Shown here piece by piece: positions 50,213 through 59,255 of a DNA stretch of 64,000 nucleotides. A program made the position numbers and the translations under genes. Position 1 is the stretch's first letter. The number at the start of each line of letters is the position of its first letter. The stretch is from NCBI GenBank assembly GCA_018818125.1, contig JAHISQ010000112.1, forward strand, positions 62,001-126,000. The letters are read 5' to 3'. The DNA comes from Candidatus Rifleibacteriota bacterium. Lineage in GTDB: Bacteria > Muiribacteriota > Ozemobacteria > Ozemobacterales > Ozemobacteraceae. The notes below the pieces were generated by a model that was not told the DNA's origin, ran no database searches, and saw only the letters and a list, made by a program, of their open reading frames with translations.

Positions 50213-51157
50213 ATGACAACACTAACATTTTCGCAAGCCTTCAATGAACTTGCAGGGAGATTGCAGAAGGTAATTGTCGGCAAGTCTGCTCAAATAGAGA
50301 AGACGCTTGTTTGCCTGCTGGCCGGCGGTCATTTGTTACTTGAGGATATGCCTGGCGTAGGAAAAACCACGCTTGCCTCGGCTTTATCAGCCTCTATTGG
50401 CGGTGTGTTCAGTCGTATCCAGTTTACTGCTGATCTTTTGCCGTCAGATATTATTGGTTCGCGCATCTATCGTCGTCAGACCGAACAGTTTGAGTTCGTT
50501 AAAGGCCCTGTGTTCGCTAATGTTTTGCTGGCAGATGAGCTTAATCGGGCCCCGCCAAAGACTCAAAGCGCTTTGCTGCAGGCGATGAATGACTTTATGG
50601 TCAGCGTCGAAAAGCACCAATTTGAACTGGCGAGGCCGTTCATGGTTATTGCCACCCAGAACCCAAAGGGCTTTCATGGAACATATCCGCTGCCAGAGTC
50701 ACAGCGGGATCGCTTTATGATGCGTGTCACGCTGGGTTATCCCAGCGAACTTGAAGAGTTTGAGATTCTTAAAATTCATCATGGCAAGTTGCAGGAAAAG
50801 ATATGTGAAAGCTTTTTGACTATTGAACAGGTAACCACTGCGCAGGCTGAAGCTAGATGCGTCGCGATGGCAGAACCAGTTATGAAATATATCAGCCGGA
50901 TGATTTGTGCCATTCGCTCTCATGATGAGGTTGAGTTGCCAGTCAGTCCGCGCGGCAGCATAGCTCTTATGAACGCTGCGCAGGCGCTCGCTTATATCAG
51001 GGGCAAAACTTATGTCAGTATTGACATGGTAAAGGAAATAGCTCCAGAAGTATTGGCGCACCGCATTGGTCTGCGCGGTGTATCGTCTCTCTCTGCCGAA
51101 GGTGCGCGCAACGAATGGTTGGTTGGAGAAATACTGCAGAGGGTGCCGGTTGAGTAG
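50213..51157 (+). CDS. MoxR family AAA+ ATPase
   Basis: A 314-residue MoxR ATPase. It has QKVIVGKSAQIEKTLVCLLAGGH, Walker A DMPGVGKTTLA, RIQFTADLLPSDIIG, Walker B VLLADELNRAPPKTQSALLQAM and sensor 1 FMVIATQNPK. It acts as a chaperone-like partner for proteins with a von Willebrand or DUF58 domain. The two following genes encode the DUF58 and TgpA-like proteins, the classic trio. The stop overlaps the DUF58 gene's TTG start by eight bases. No clear promoter could be fixed in the 127 bases upstream; TTGCAA at 50142 is a weak candidate. Confidence 0.93.
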   Translation: MTTLTFSQAFNELAGRLQKVIVGKSAQIEKTLVCLLAGGHLLLEDMPGVGKTTLASALSASIGGVFSRIQFTADLLPSDIIGSRIYRRQTEQFEFVKGPVFANVLLADELNRAPPKTQSALLQAMNDFMVSVEKHQFELARPFMVIATQNPKGFHGTYPLPESQRDRFMMRVTLGYPSELEEFEILKIHHGKLQEKICESFLTIEQVTTAQAEARCVAMAEPVMKYISRMICAIRSHDEVELPVSPRGSIALMNAAQALAYIRGKTYVSIDMVKEIAPEVLAHRIGLRGVSSLSAEGARNEWLVGEILQRVPVE

Positions 51158-52100
51158 TCATAGTAGCAAAATCAGACCGTCCCGGTCAGGTAAAATTCTG
51201 CTTTTTCTAGCCATATTTCTTCTGTTTGCCGCACAAAATACAGGCAACAACCTTTTATACCTGATGAGCAGTTGTTTTTTTTCCTGTTTGCTCTGGTCTG
51301 CAGTTGTCAGCTGGCGCAATATCAGTGGTCTCAAAATCGAACTTCTTCTTCCGGATTTCTATTTTGCCGGGCAGCGAGACACAATTCGGTGCCGCATAGA
51401 AGATCTTGCTGGTCGCCCAAGATTTTTTCTGGGCTTTGAGAATGATTTTGCCGAGTTCCTCCCGGCTGGAAATTTTCTTATGTTAAAGGCTGAATTTGAG
51501 GCCATTCAACGCGGCAACTGTAAAGTAAGCGGTTTTAAAGTGTTTTCTGGTTATCCCGTAGATTTATTTATTTGTTATTGCGAGATTTCTTCGGCTGATT
51601 ATTTTGTTGGCCCCAAGCCGGCTGCCCAAATTTCGGAGGTTTTCAATCGCGAAACTGGCGGCGCGATTGCCAGGTTATTGTCCGGCAAAGAGGGTGACTA
51701 TTGGATGCAAAAGCCATATCAGGAGGGCGAGGACGCTTCGCTCATCAACTGGCGTATCTCTGCGAGCTCGCTTACTGAGTGGGTGCTCATTAGGTCGGTA
51801 AACTTCGGACTTAATAGAAAACTTTGCTTTGATTTCAGTGGCCTTTCCGGTCAGGTTTTTGAGGATTGCCTGGAAGTTGTTGCCGGTCTGATAATATGGC
51901 TGCGCAAGCATGATATCGATGCTTTTGTTTGGGCCATGGGTAAGACTGGGTGTTATCAATGGCTGTCGGTTGTTTTTGACCTGCCTGGACTGGTTGTCTG
52001 GCTGGCTCAGCTCCAGCCTGGTCAGACTCCATTCCCTTTGGAGGCTGACGTTGAAAAACTTGCCTTTGCGGATCTCTTAAAAAGCAGAGGGCAGTCATGA
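51150..52100 (+). CDS. DUF58 membrane protein
   Basis: A 316-residue protein from TTG 51150, with AGAGGG upstream; the frame is open further back inside the MoxR gene, but that part is not family-like. Two membrane helices (about 15-55) are followed by a beta-rich domain. The DUF58 motif GDYWMQKPYQEGEDASLINWRISA, quoted here in the parts GDYWMQKPYQ and DASLINWRISA, then leads to a von Willebrand-like region (LCFDFSGLSG). DUF58 proteins are usual clients of MoxR. Overlaps the TgpA-like start by four bases (ATGA). Confidence 0.88.
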   Translation: MSSHSSKIRPSRSGKILLFLAIFLLFAAQNTGNNLLYLMSSCFFSCLLWSAVVSWRNISGLKIELLLPDFYFAGQRDTIRCRIEDLAGRPRFFLGFENDFAEFLPAGNFLMLKAEFEAIQRGNCKVSGFKVFSGYPVDLFICYCEISSADYFVGPKPAAQISEVFNRETGGAIARLLSGKEGDYWMQKPYQEGEDASLINWRISASSLTEWVLIRSVNFGLNRKLCFDFSGLSGQVFEDCLEVVAGLIIWLRKHDIDAFVWAMGKTGCYQWLSVVFDLPGLVVWLAQLQPGQTPFPLEADVEKLAFADLLKSRGQS

Positions 52101-54250
52101 TGACCGATGTTGCTGCTGTTCTAGAGATAAAGGGTCAGAATGAAAAGGATTTCAGCAGATCCAATGGTTTTCTGTCTGTCTCAACTGAGTTTTTTCGTCT
52201 TTTGGTTCTACTGGCATTGCTTTCCTATTTAGCGATCTGGTCTACCGGCTATTTGCATGGTCTGATCGAATTTCTGACAGTGCCTTTGCTGATAGTGGCT
52301 TTTGTGGCGCGCCCACTGTTTTCTGGTCGAGTTTTTTTGGAGCTTGGCAGCGTAATTGCATTGATTTATGTGATTGTTAACCGCGCCGGGTCGACACCGG
52401 GAGTCGTTTTGCTGCTGCAGTTTGCCAGTGTGATAATGTTTTTTCAGATACTTGTGCTTGATTGTCTGAGAGCCGCGCATGGCGTCATTATTCTATCTTT
52501 GATGATCATACTGGCAGTCGCAGCCATGAATATAAATTTTACTTTTCCGCTTGCATTGATGCCATATGTCTTTGTTTTTTATCTGGTTTTGCGACACCTG
52601 GCTGTGCTACGCCATCAGGCTGCTGCCGCAGCGAAAATCGATCTAAGTCGCCGAAATCCGGTTGGCTTCCGACGTCTTGTGATAGGTACGCTTGCGTCTG
52701 TAATGATATTTGGTTTTTTGTGGCTGGTGATGTTTTATCTTATTCCGAGAACTTCCAGTTTTGGCATTGCCTCGGAAGTTTCCCGGCGTAAACTCAAAGG
52801 TTTTAGTGATATGATGAGTCTGGGCGAGGCTGGCCTGTTAGAGGATAATCCGGCTGTGGTCATGCGTGTCAGGCCGCTTGACGAAAAGACCAATACCCCA
52901 TCGGTTCTTAGGCGAATTAAAAACAAATTGCTGCGTGGCACCTCTTTTGTCAATTATTCAGCCGGTAAATGGAAAAAAGGGGGTGGGCGGCGCTGGTATG
53001 CTGATTTGCGCAACAACGCCGGCGAACTTATGCTTTCTCAAGCTAAATATAATCCTAGAGATCTTCATCAACTCGAGTTTATACTTGAACACATAGATCC
53101 ACCGGTTGTATTTGTGCCTGAACGGTCGGTTAAATTGCGCTTTTCTGTGCCTTATCTGGCTTACGAGGACGATCTTTCGTTCTATTTTCTTTACCGTCCC
53201 GGCATGACGCGCAAATATATCGCAAGCATCCTCATAAGAAGCGAAGAAATTACTGATTCAGCCGTTGACGAAATTGGGCCGAGCCGTGAAACAACGCCCT
53301 ATCTTGACAAAAGCGGCACTCCCCAGCGGGTTGAATCCCTGGCTCTGAATTTGATTGGCGGCAGCAAGACCATCTCGGAGCGTGTCGAAAAAGTTATGAG
53401 ATATTTGCGCGGACAATTCGCGTATTCGCTTGTTCAGCATCAGGTTGATGGGGTTGATCCGGTAGAAGACTTTCTGTTTGTGTCGAAAGAGGGAAGCTGC
53501 GAGCATTTTGCCAGTTCGATGGTGTTGTTGTTGCGTGTCATGGGTATTCCTGCCCGGCCGGTTGCTGGCTACATGATGGGCGAATGGAACGAAATCGGCG
53601 GTTTTTACACGATTAGGCAGAGGCATGCGCATGCCTGGGTTGAAGTTTTTTTTCCAAAAACCGGTTGGGTCACGTTTGACCCGACGCCGCCGTCGTATTT
53701 TGATGAGCCTGAAACTGAACTCGGGCGATTGATTCAGGTGCTTTGGGAGACCTACGAAGGTTACTGGTTTGGCTATGTCTACAGCTTTGACAATCGAGCT
53801 CAGGGGTTGGGATTTCGTCGTATTGTAGAGGCGACCTCGTCTACTTTTGTTTCTGTGCGTTCCTATCTGTTTAGTTCAGCGGTGTGGTTGCTGCTTATCT
53901 TTGTCGTCGGACTGGCGTTATGGGGAAGGCGCAGTATTGCCAGGAGATTATATGGTCTGAACTGCTGGATTCCTGTCTGGTACCTTGGTTGGGAGCGGAG
54001 ATTTCCTGTTAGTCGGGAATCTTGGGAGACGCCGGCGGAATATCACCAGAGATTGCTAGAGCTGGGAATTGTCCGGCCTGAACTCGGCAGTCAACTGGCC
54101 GAGCTGGCTGAACTGGTCGATCGGAACGCATTTTCTACAACTCCTGATCGGGCAGATATTAAGGCTGCCGCCGAATCTGTTATTGCTGAAATTGCAGCAG
54201 GAGTCTCTGCGTCTGGAGCTTCCGCTTGCAAAGATCAGAGAAGAAGGTAA
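52097..54250 (+). CDS. TgpA-like membrane transglutaminase
   Basis: A 717-residue protein with five to six N-terminal membrane helices (about 30-215), a DUF3488-type periplasmic part, and a transglutaminase core at about 430-540. The triad is Cys in SKEGSCEHFASSMVLLL, His in RHAHAWVEVFF and Asp in VTFDPTPP. A further helix near 595-615 leads to a short cytoplasmic tail with YHQRLLELG. TgpA is an essential periplasmic protein in Pseudomonas; its substrate is not known. Forms a three-gene operon with the MoxR and DUF58 genes, linked by overlapping starts. Confidence 0.9.
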   Translation: MMTDVAAVLEIKGQNEKDFSRSNGFLSVSTEFFRLLVLLALLSYLAIWSTGYLHGLIEFLTVPLLIVAFVARPLFSGRVFLELGSVIALIYVIVNRAGSTPGVVLLLQFASVIMFFQILVLDCLRAAHGVIILSLMIILAVAAMNINFTFPLALMPYVFVFYLVLRHLAVLRHQAAAAAKIDLSRRNPVGFRRLVIGTLASVMIFGFLWLVMFYLIPRTSSFGIASEVSRRKLKGFSDMMSLGEAGLLEDNPAVVMRVRPLDEKTNTPSVLRRIKNKLLRGTSFVNYSAGKWKKGGGRRWYADLRNNAGELMLSQAKYNPRDLHQLEFILEHIDPPVVFVPERSVKLRFSVPYLAYEDDLSFYFLYRPGMTRKYIASILIRSEEITDSAVDEIGPSRETTPYLDKSGTPQRVESLALNLIGGSKTISERVEKVMRYLRGQFAYSLVQHQVDGVDPVEDFLFVSKEGSCEHFASSMVLLLRVMGIPARPVAGYMMGEWNEIGGFYTIRQRHAHAWVEVFFPKTGWVTFDPTPPSYFDEPETELGRLIQVLWETYEGYWFGYVYSFDNRAQGLGFRRIVEATSSTFVSVRSYLFSSAVWLLLIFVVGLALWGRRSIARRLYGLNCWIPVWYLGWERRFPVSRESWETPAEYHQRLLELGIVRPELGSQLAELAELVDRNAFSTTPDRADIKAAAESVIAEIAAGVSASGASACKDQRRR

Positions 54251-54335
54251 TAGCTGCGTTTTGCAAAACCCAGACGGTTGTTCTGCGGGTTGTACCGAAT
54301 AACCGTTAAAACAGGGTTGAACATTAAACTGGCAG

Positions 54336-54364
54336 TTGACATTCAATCTTGGTTGTATTATAGT
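54336..54364 (+). promoter_or_regulatory. Near-consensus promoter of the rpmH operon
   Basis: TTGACA (54336-54341), 17 bases, TATAGT (54359-54364). Transcription should start near 54371, giving a 34-base leader to the rpmH ATG. This is the best promoter in the window. The gap has no cluster of DnaA-box-like sites. Confidence 0.8.
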
Positions 54365-54404
54365 TAACCTCTTCTATTTTGACACTAATCTCAGGAGATA
54401 TACC

Positions 54405-54539
54405 ATGAGCTTTACCTATAATCCTAACAAACGCAAACGTGCAAAAACTCACGGCTTCAGAAAAAGAATGTCGACTGTAAGTGGTCGTAATGTTCTGAAG
54501 CGGCGCAGATTGCGCGGGCGCAAAAAACTTTCAGTCTGA
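54405..54539 (+). CDS. rpmH: 50S ribosomal protein L34
   Basis: A 44-residue very basic protein reading [17 protein letters not shown] and [17 protein letters not shown], invariant in L34. ATG 54405 follows AGGAGATATACC. The frame is open up to 54336 but that would cover the promoter. First gene of the rpmH-rnpA-yidD-yidC-jag-mnmE-mnmG group found near the replication origin in many bacteria; here dnaA is not adjacent and TgpA is upstream. Confidence 0.97.
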   Translation: MSFTYNPNKRKRAKTHGFRKRMSTVSGRNVLKRRRLRGRKKLSV

Positions 54540-54548
54540 CAACTATCT

Positions 54549-54917
54549 GTGGGGGACACCCAGGATATTGGTCGGGCAACCTTGCGAGCTCATTCCGAGT
54601 TTCAGCGTGTTTTTAAAGAAGGAACGCGCTTTTTTCGGGATGGGCTGGGCTTTTGCGTTCGAAAGGCTGAGGGGGCTGAATTCCGGTTTGGTTTATCTGT
54701 CCCCAAGCGCTTTGGTAACGCAGTGTTGCGTAATAGACTCAGAAGGCGCATCAGGGAAATCATCCGGCACAGCACTGCTTTGCCGGATTCAGCGGAGTTG
54801 GTTATCTGTGTTAACCGACCCTGTGCTCAATTTTCCTTTATGTCTTTGCAGGCGGTTTGTGAATGGGCTTTTGCCCGTGTAAGCCGTATGCCTGTGTCTG
54901 ATCGCGCTGTTGCTTAG
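54549..54917 (+). CDS. rnpA: Ribonuclease P protein component
   Basis: A 122-residue basic protein that aids the RNase P RNA in maturing tRNA 5' ends. It has [17 protein letters not shown] and the RNR motif in [20 protein letters not shown]. Begins with GTG 54549 ten bases after rpmH; no strong ribosome site is seen, and a TTG at 54582 would remove eleven family-unlike residues. Overlaps yidD by 8 bases. Confidence 0.93.
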   Translation: MGDTQDIGRATLRAHSEFQRVFKEGTRFFRDGLGFCVRKAEGAEFRFGLSVPKRFGNAVLRNRLRRRIREIIRHSTALPDSAELVICVNRPCAQFSFMSLQAVCEWAFARVSRMPVSDRAVA

Positions 54918-55182
54918 GCCCGTCATGCCGCAGTTGTCTGGTTCAGCAATGACTGAGCGATCTTGCTCGCTGCTTGCACGTGCCGGACTTTGGATGATTC
55001 GAGTCTATCAAAGGTTTCTTTCTCCTTTTCTTGGTGCCAACTGTCGGTTCACACCCAGTTGCTCTCACTATACCTACGAAGCAATTCAAAAATACGGGTT
55101 GTTCAAGGGCTGCTTGATGGGCGGCTGGAGAATATGCAGATGCAACCCTTTCAGCAGAGGCGGCGATGATCCGGTAACCTGA
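54910..55182 (+). CDS. yidD: Membrane protein insertion efficiency factor YidD
   Basis: Up to 90 residues. The core [15 protein letters not shown] segment ([14 protein letters not shown]), [19 protein letters not shown] and [18 protein letters not shown] is the full YidD signature, with its conserved Cys. It is a small membrane-associated aid to YidC-dependent insertion. Start candidates are TTG 54910 (overlapping rnpA), ATG 54925 and ATG 54949. Standard YidD length of about 70-85 favours one of the ATGs. Confidence 0.9.
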   Translation: MLRPVMPQLSGSAMTERSCSLLARAGLWMIRVYQRFLSPFLGANCRFTPSCSHYTYEAIQKYGLFKGCLMGGWRICRCNPFSRGGDDPVT

Positions 55183-55213
55183 GTCGTCGAATTTAATACA
55201 AGCCAACCGTATC

Positions 55214-56842
55214 ATGGCCGGAGAATATTATCAGATGAGAATTACAAGCTCCAGACAAGACTTAGCACAGACAACCAGTAGGCAAATGTCGGGTATGATT
55301 TTTTACTCACTTTTAATGCTGGTTGTTTTTCTTTTTTCTAGTGCACCAACATTGTATTCACAGGTTGAAGATCGGTCAGCAGCGCCAGTCGTCAAAATTG
55401 AAGATCTAGATGGCGATGGCTTTACCGATGCCTCAATTGAGACAACTTTACTTCGTGTGATTTTTTCGAGTAAGACAGGAAGTCCTTCTGTTTTCTATTT
55501 AAAGGGCAGAAGCTTTGAAGAAAACATGTATCCGCCTGCCATTCAGGAAAAGGGATACAAGTTGCCGCCTGAAACTCTCAAGCCTTTTATCGGCACTCTC
55601 AAGGGTATGCAGGAACCTTCAGGGTTCAATATTGAACTCGAAGAACAGGCTGTGGATCATGTTGTCATCAGAGCCACCGCCAACATTTCACTCGTGGCAG
55701 CGGAGTTATCTGAGGGTGAAAGTCTGACTCTGGTTAAGCGTTATACGCTTTTCAACAACAGCTACCATTTTAATGTTGAATACCTTGTCACTAATCTTAA
55801 GGACAAGCTTGTTGCTGTAGGTGACGAGCTTTCTGGCTCACTTAGCGTCGCCTTTGGTCCTGGGGTTTTCATGGATCCGTTCGGACCATCCACTCTTATA
55901 GGTCTCAAGCCTGCCGCCATAGAGTCTTACAAGGACGTTACTACGCTTAATGCAGCCGGTGCTGTGACTGGTGCATTCAATGGTATTGGTCTTCGTGATC
56001 AGTATTTTTGTGTTTTACTTGAAACAGAAGCCTCTGCAAAAATAAGCGCGAGCGCATTTGAAGTTAAGTCTGATGACCCTAAACAGGCGGCACAAAATGG
56101 CACTGTCATTTCTATTCTAGTGCCAACTTTTAATCTTGGAGCCAGAGAATCACGCACGTTCAGCTTCAAAGTTTATGCCGGGCCCATGCTTCTTGATCAG
56201 CTCACCAAGATAAATCGTGGACAAGTATCTGAATACGGGTTTTTGAGTACCATTCTTTTACGTGTTCTGCAGTTTTTCTATGCCCTTATCCCAAACTATG
56301 GTCTGGCAATCATTCTGTTGACAATTGTTGTTCGACTGGTGCTTTATCCGCTGACTCTCAAGCAGACAAAGTCTATGGCGCAGATGCAGAAAATCCAGCC
56401 GATGGTTCAGGATCTCAAGGATCGTCACAAAGATAATCCCCAGAAATTTAACGAAGAAGTTCTTCAACTCTATCAGAAAAACAACGTAAACCCGCTGGGT
56501 GGCTGCTTGCCTCTTTTGCTGCAGTTGCCCATTCTTATTGCACTTTATAACACTATTCGTATTGCAGTCGAGCTGAGAAAGACCCCGTTTTTATGGATTT
56601 CAGATCTTTCCAAGGGTGATCCGCTTTTGATTCTCCCTATTGCCATTGCAGCGCTGATGTATTATCAGCAGGGCAAGATGGCAACAGATCCGCAGCAGCA
56701 GCAGATGATGGCATTCATGCCGATGTTCATGTTTGTTATCACTTGGTCGCTCCCTGCCGGTTTGCTGGTTTACTGGTTTGCCAGCAGCGTTCTTGGTCTA
56801 ATTCAGCAGTTACAGGCTAACCGAATTTCGGCAGCCCTTTAA
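55214..56842 (+). CDS. yidC: Membrane protein insertase YidC
   Basis: A 542-residue YidC of the diderm type: first membrane helix at about 28-46, a large periplasmic beta domain (about 50-330), then the conserved five-helix insertase core. The core contains NYGLAIILLTIVVRLVLYP with its Arg, KQTKSMAQMQKIQP, NPLGGCLPLLLQLPILIALY and LPAGLLVYWFASSV. It inserts inner-membrane proteins with or without Sec. Just after helix 1 the sequence has DLDGDGFTD (64-72), matching a calcium-binding EF-hand or dockerin-type loop, which is unusual in YidC. Start uncertain (ATG 55214, ATG 55235 with GGAG upstream, or ATG 55286). Confidence 0.95.
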   Translation: MAGEYYQMRITSSRQDLAQTTSRQMSGMIFYSLLMLVVFLFSSAPTLYSQVEDRSAAPVVKIEDLDGDGFTDASIETTLLRVIFSSKTGSPSVFYLKGRSFEENMYPPAIQEKGYKLPPETLKPFIGTLKGMQEPSGFNIELEEQAVDHVVIRATANISLVAAELSEGESLTLVKRYTLFNNSYHFNVEYLVTNLKDKLVAVGDELSGSLSVAFGPGVFMDPFGPSTLIGLKPAAIESYKDVTTLNAAGAVTGAFNGIGLRDQYFCVLLETEASAKISASAFEVKSDDPKQAAQNGTVISILVPTFNLGARESRTFSFKVYAGPMLLDQLTKINRGQVSEYGFLSTILLRVLQFFYALIPNYGLAIILLTIVVRLVLYPLTLKQTKSMAQMQKIQPMVQDLKDRHKDNPQKFNEEVLQLYQKNNVNPLGGCLPLLLQLPILIALYNTIRIAVELRKTPFLWISDLSKGDPLLILPIAIAALMYYQQGKMATDPQQQQMMAFMPMFMFVITWSLPAGLLVYWFASSVLGLIQQLQANRISAAL

Positions 56843-56854
56843 GGAGGAGTGAAC

Positions 56855-57886
56855 TTGAGTAACAGAACAATTGAGATTACAGCAAAAACAGAACAGGAAG
56901 CACGAGGAATCGCAGATGGCGAACTCAACGACAACGAAATGATTACAGCTACCGAGGTTCTTACAGCCCCGGCGCGAGGTCTTTTTGGTTTTGTCGGCAA
57001 GCAGGAATTTAAAATTCGCTTTATTATCGGCGAAAAGCCGCAAGTAGTCCAGAAGCGTGAGCCGGTAGTTACCCCTGTGTCACGTGACATAGAAGATGAT
57101 GAGGTAATGCCAGTTCGTCAGCCCCAACAGCCTCGCCGAGAAGGCACTGATAACGCCCGCCAGCAGCGCCGCCCTGGTGGTCGAACTTCTGAACGCAATA
57201 ATGAGGGCAGTCGGAGGCCAGCTCGTGGTCCAGCGCGACCTCAAGAACAAGAAGATGATGAGCCGATAAATCTGCCTGAACGCCCGAGACTGGATGTGAG
57301 TGAAGAAATTAAGGCTCACCTTGGTTATTCTCAGATTTTCGAATTAATCAGAGACGTGGCAGCCAATGTTGGTATTGAAGAGCTTGAAATGACTGACTAC
57401 TTGCGAGATGGTGCCTGGGTAATTGAAGCTTCCGGAGATAATGTTTCTCAGCTGATCGGCAAGCACGGTCGCACTCTTGATTCTTTGCAGTATCTGATGA
57501 ACATAATTTTCAACAAAGGCAATGATGATCGCGTTAAGCTGGTGCTAGATGTACAGGGATATCGCGAAAAGCGCTATCGTAACCTGATCATGCTTGCCAA
57601 CCGCATGTGTCGCAAGGCTTTGTCTGCACGCAAGCAGGTAGAGCTTGAACCAATGTCGACTCTTGACCGTCGCACGATTCATCTGGCGCTCAAAGATCGC
57701 ACAGATATCGAGACCTTTTCCAAAGGCACAGAGCCAATGCGACGGGTGGTCATTACTCCGGTCAGAAAACGCAAAACAAGCGAGAACGTGAACTGGCAGC
57801 CGGTTTCGGACGAAGGTGATTCTGATTTTTCAGAAAAGCTGGAACACTCCGGTGGAGTTCCAATGTTCATGGAGGAAGATGTCTAA
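56855..57886 (+). CDS. jag: Jag/KhpB RNA-binding protein
   Basis: A 343-residue protein: an N-terminal Jag-N domain (about 1-50, with ARGLFGFVGKQEFKIR), a disordered Arg/Pro/Gln-rich linker (about 75-145), a KH domain with LIGKHGRTLDSLQYL, and an R3H domain with REKRYRNLIMLANRM and RRTIHLALKD. Jag (KhpB) binds RNA and links to cell-elongation control in Gram-positives. The start is TTG 56855, seven bases after AAGGAGG; the GTG at 56849 lies too near the ribosome site. Overlaps mnmE by 8 bases. Confidence 0.93.
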   Translation: MSNRTIEITAKTEQEARGIADGELNDNEMITATEVLTAPARGLFGFVGKQEFKIRFIIGEKPQVVQKREPVVTPVSRDIEDDEVMPVRQPQQPRREGTDNARQQRRPGGRTSERNNEGSRRPARGPARPQEQEDDEPINLPERPRLDVSEEIKAHLGYSQIFELIRDVAANVGIEELEMTDYLRDGAWVIEASGDNVSQLIGKHGRTLDSLQYLMNIIFNKGNDDRVKLVLDVQGYREKRYRNLIMLANRMCRKALSARKQVELEPMSTLDRRTIHLALKDRTDIETFSKGTEPMRRVVITPVRKRKTSENVNWQPVSDEGDSDFSEKLEHSGGVPMFMEEDV

Positions 57887-59255
57887 AGTCAGAACCGATA
57901 CTATTGCGGCGGTGGCGACGCCGCCAGGCAGGTCGGCAATCAGTCTGATAAGGGTCAGTGGGCCCGCAGCCTTCGAAGTCCTGAATAGAATTTTCAAAAC
58001 AGGGGGAAAGAAAACTTTCCCCCTGCCTCATTGTGCCTACTATGGCTCAATAATCGAACCGATTGCGGGTTTAATTGCCGACAAAGTGCTGGTGACAACC
58101 TTTGTTGCGCCACATTCGTATACCGGCGAAAACCTTGTTGAAGTATCGACCCATGGAAACATTGTGGTGGTGAGCAAAGTCCTGCAGATTATTCTGCAGA
58201 ACGGTGCCAGGGGAGCCGAGCCGGGTGAATTTACCCGCCGCGCCTTTCTTAACGGAAAAATGGACCTGCTCGAAGTTGAGGCCGTTTCGCAGCTGCTTTC
58301 GGCCGATTCAATGAGTCAGGCCCGCCTTGCTCTAAATCAACTTGATGGCCTGCCGTCACATTTTGTTGGCCGCATAAGGGCGCATTTGCTCGATCATCTG
58401 GTGCAGCTTGAAGCCAGTCTGAATTTTCCGGAAGATGCAATTGAGGCTATTGATGAGCATATTCTGGCGCGAGAGCTTAAAAAAATCAGAGCCGAATTGC
58501 AGATTTTTGCAGATAACGCCAGAAACGGCAGTATGGTTGCTGGTGGTCTAAAAGTGGCGCTGCTTGGCAGACCAAATTCTGGTAAGTCAAGCATCATGAA
58601 CTATATGCTGGGGCGCGAGCGTGCTATCGTCACTGATATTGCCGGAACTACTCGAGACACACTCGAAGAGAGCCTGATGATCGGGAATTATGCCATAAAG
58701 CTGATTGACACGGCAGGCTTGCGTGAGCCTGGCGACCGTATTGAAGCGATTGGAATTGAACGTACCCGGCGCGCTGTCGATGATGCCTTTGCCCTCATCG
58801 GCGTGTTCGATGGTTCAAGCCAGCCAGACTCAGACGACCGTCTGGTTCTGGCTGAACTAGATCGCGCCGGTAAGCCATGTATAATTTTGCGTAACAAGAC
58901 TGATCTGCCGCAGCAGCTGCCAGACAACTTTTTTGGCGGTCGTGACCAGCTTCAGGCTTCGGCTCTAAATGGGCTGGGTCTTGAGCAACTGGTGGCATCT
59001 TTGAGTGCTCTGATCAGTCAGAGTGGTCTTGGCGGCTATGAAGAGCTCGTTTTACTTGGTGCGCAGCAGTCTGCCGCTCTAGAAAGAGCTCTTGCCTCGC
59101 TAGACAGGGCCTGCGCCGGAATCGGCCGGATGTATCAGGATATGTTGGCAATAGATCTTGAAGAGACAGTGCGCGAGCTCGGCCGGGTAAACGGTGAAAC
59201 TGTAGACGTTAACACGCTTGACCTGATTTTTGAGCGTTTCTGTATTGGCAAATAG
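57879..59255 (+). CDS. mnmE: tRNA uridine modification GTPase MnmE
   Basis: A 458-residue enzyme with an N-terminal tetrahydrofolate-binding domain (TIAAVATPPGRSAISLIRVSG), a helical middle and an inserted G domain. G1 is GRPNSGKSS (about 228-236), G2 GTTRD, G3 DTAGLRE and G4 NKTDL. It ends in FCIGK, whose Cys is essential. With MnmG it makes the 5-carboxymethylaminomethyl group on wobble uridine 34. All key residues are kept. ATG 57879 overlaps jag by 8 bases; the first mnmG begins directly after the stop. Confidence 0.96.
   Translation: MSKVRTDTIAAVATPPGRSAISLIRVSGPAAFEVLNRIFKTGGKKTFPLPHCAYYGSIIEPIAGLIADKVLVTTFVAPHSYTGENLVEVSTHGNIVVVSKVLQIILQNGARGAEPGEFTRRAFLNGKMDLLEVEAVSQLLSADSMSQARLALNQLDGLPSHFVGRIRAHLLDHLVQLEASLNFPEDAIEAIDEHILARELKKIRAELQIFADNARNGSMVAGGLKVALLGRPNSGKSSIMNYMLGRERAIVTDIAGTTRDTLEESLMIGNYAIKLIDTAGLREPGDRIEAIGIERTRRAVDDAFALIGVFDGSSQPDSDDRLVLAELDRAGKPCIILRNKTDLPQQLPDNFFGGRDQLQASALNGLGLEQLVASLSALISQSGLGGYEELVLLGAQQSAALERALASLDRACAGIGRMYQDMLAIDLEETVRELGRVNGETVDVNTLDLIFERFCIGK

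Noticed and set aside
54336..54404. In-frame extension of rpmH
   Set aside because: The region contains the near-consensus promoter and the ribosome site; L34 starts at 54405.
54251..54404. Replication origin next to rpmH
   Set aside because: No dnaA gene and no cluster of TTATNCACA-like boxes could be seen, although the rpmH-rnpA group is often near oriC.
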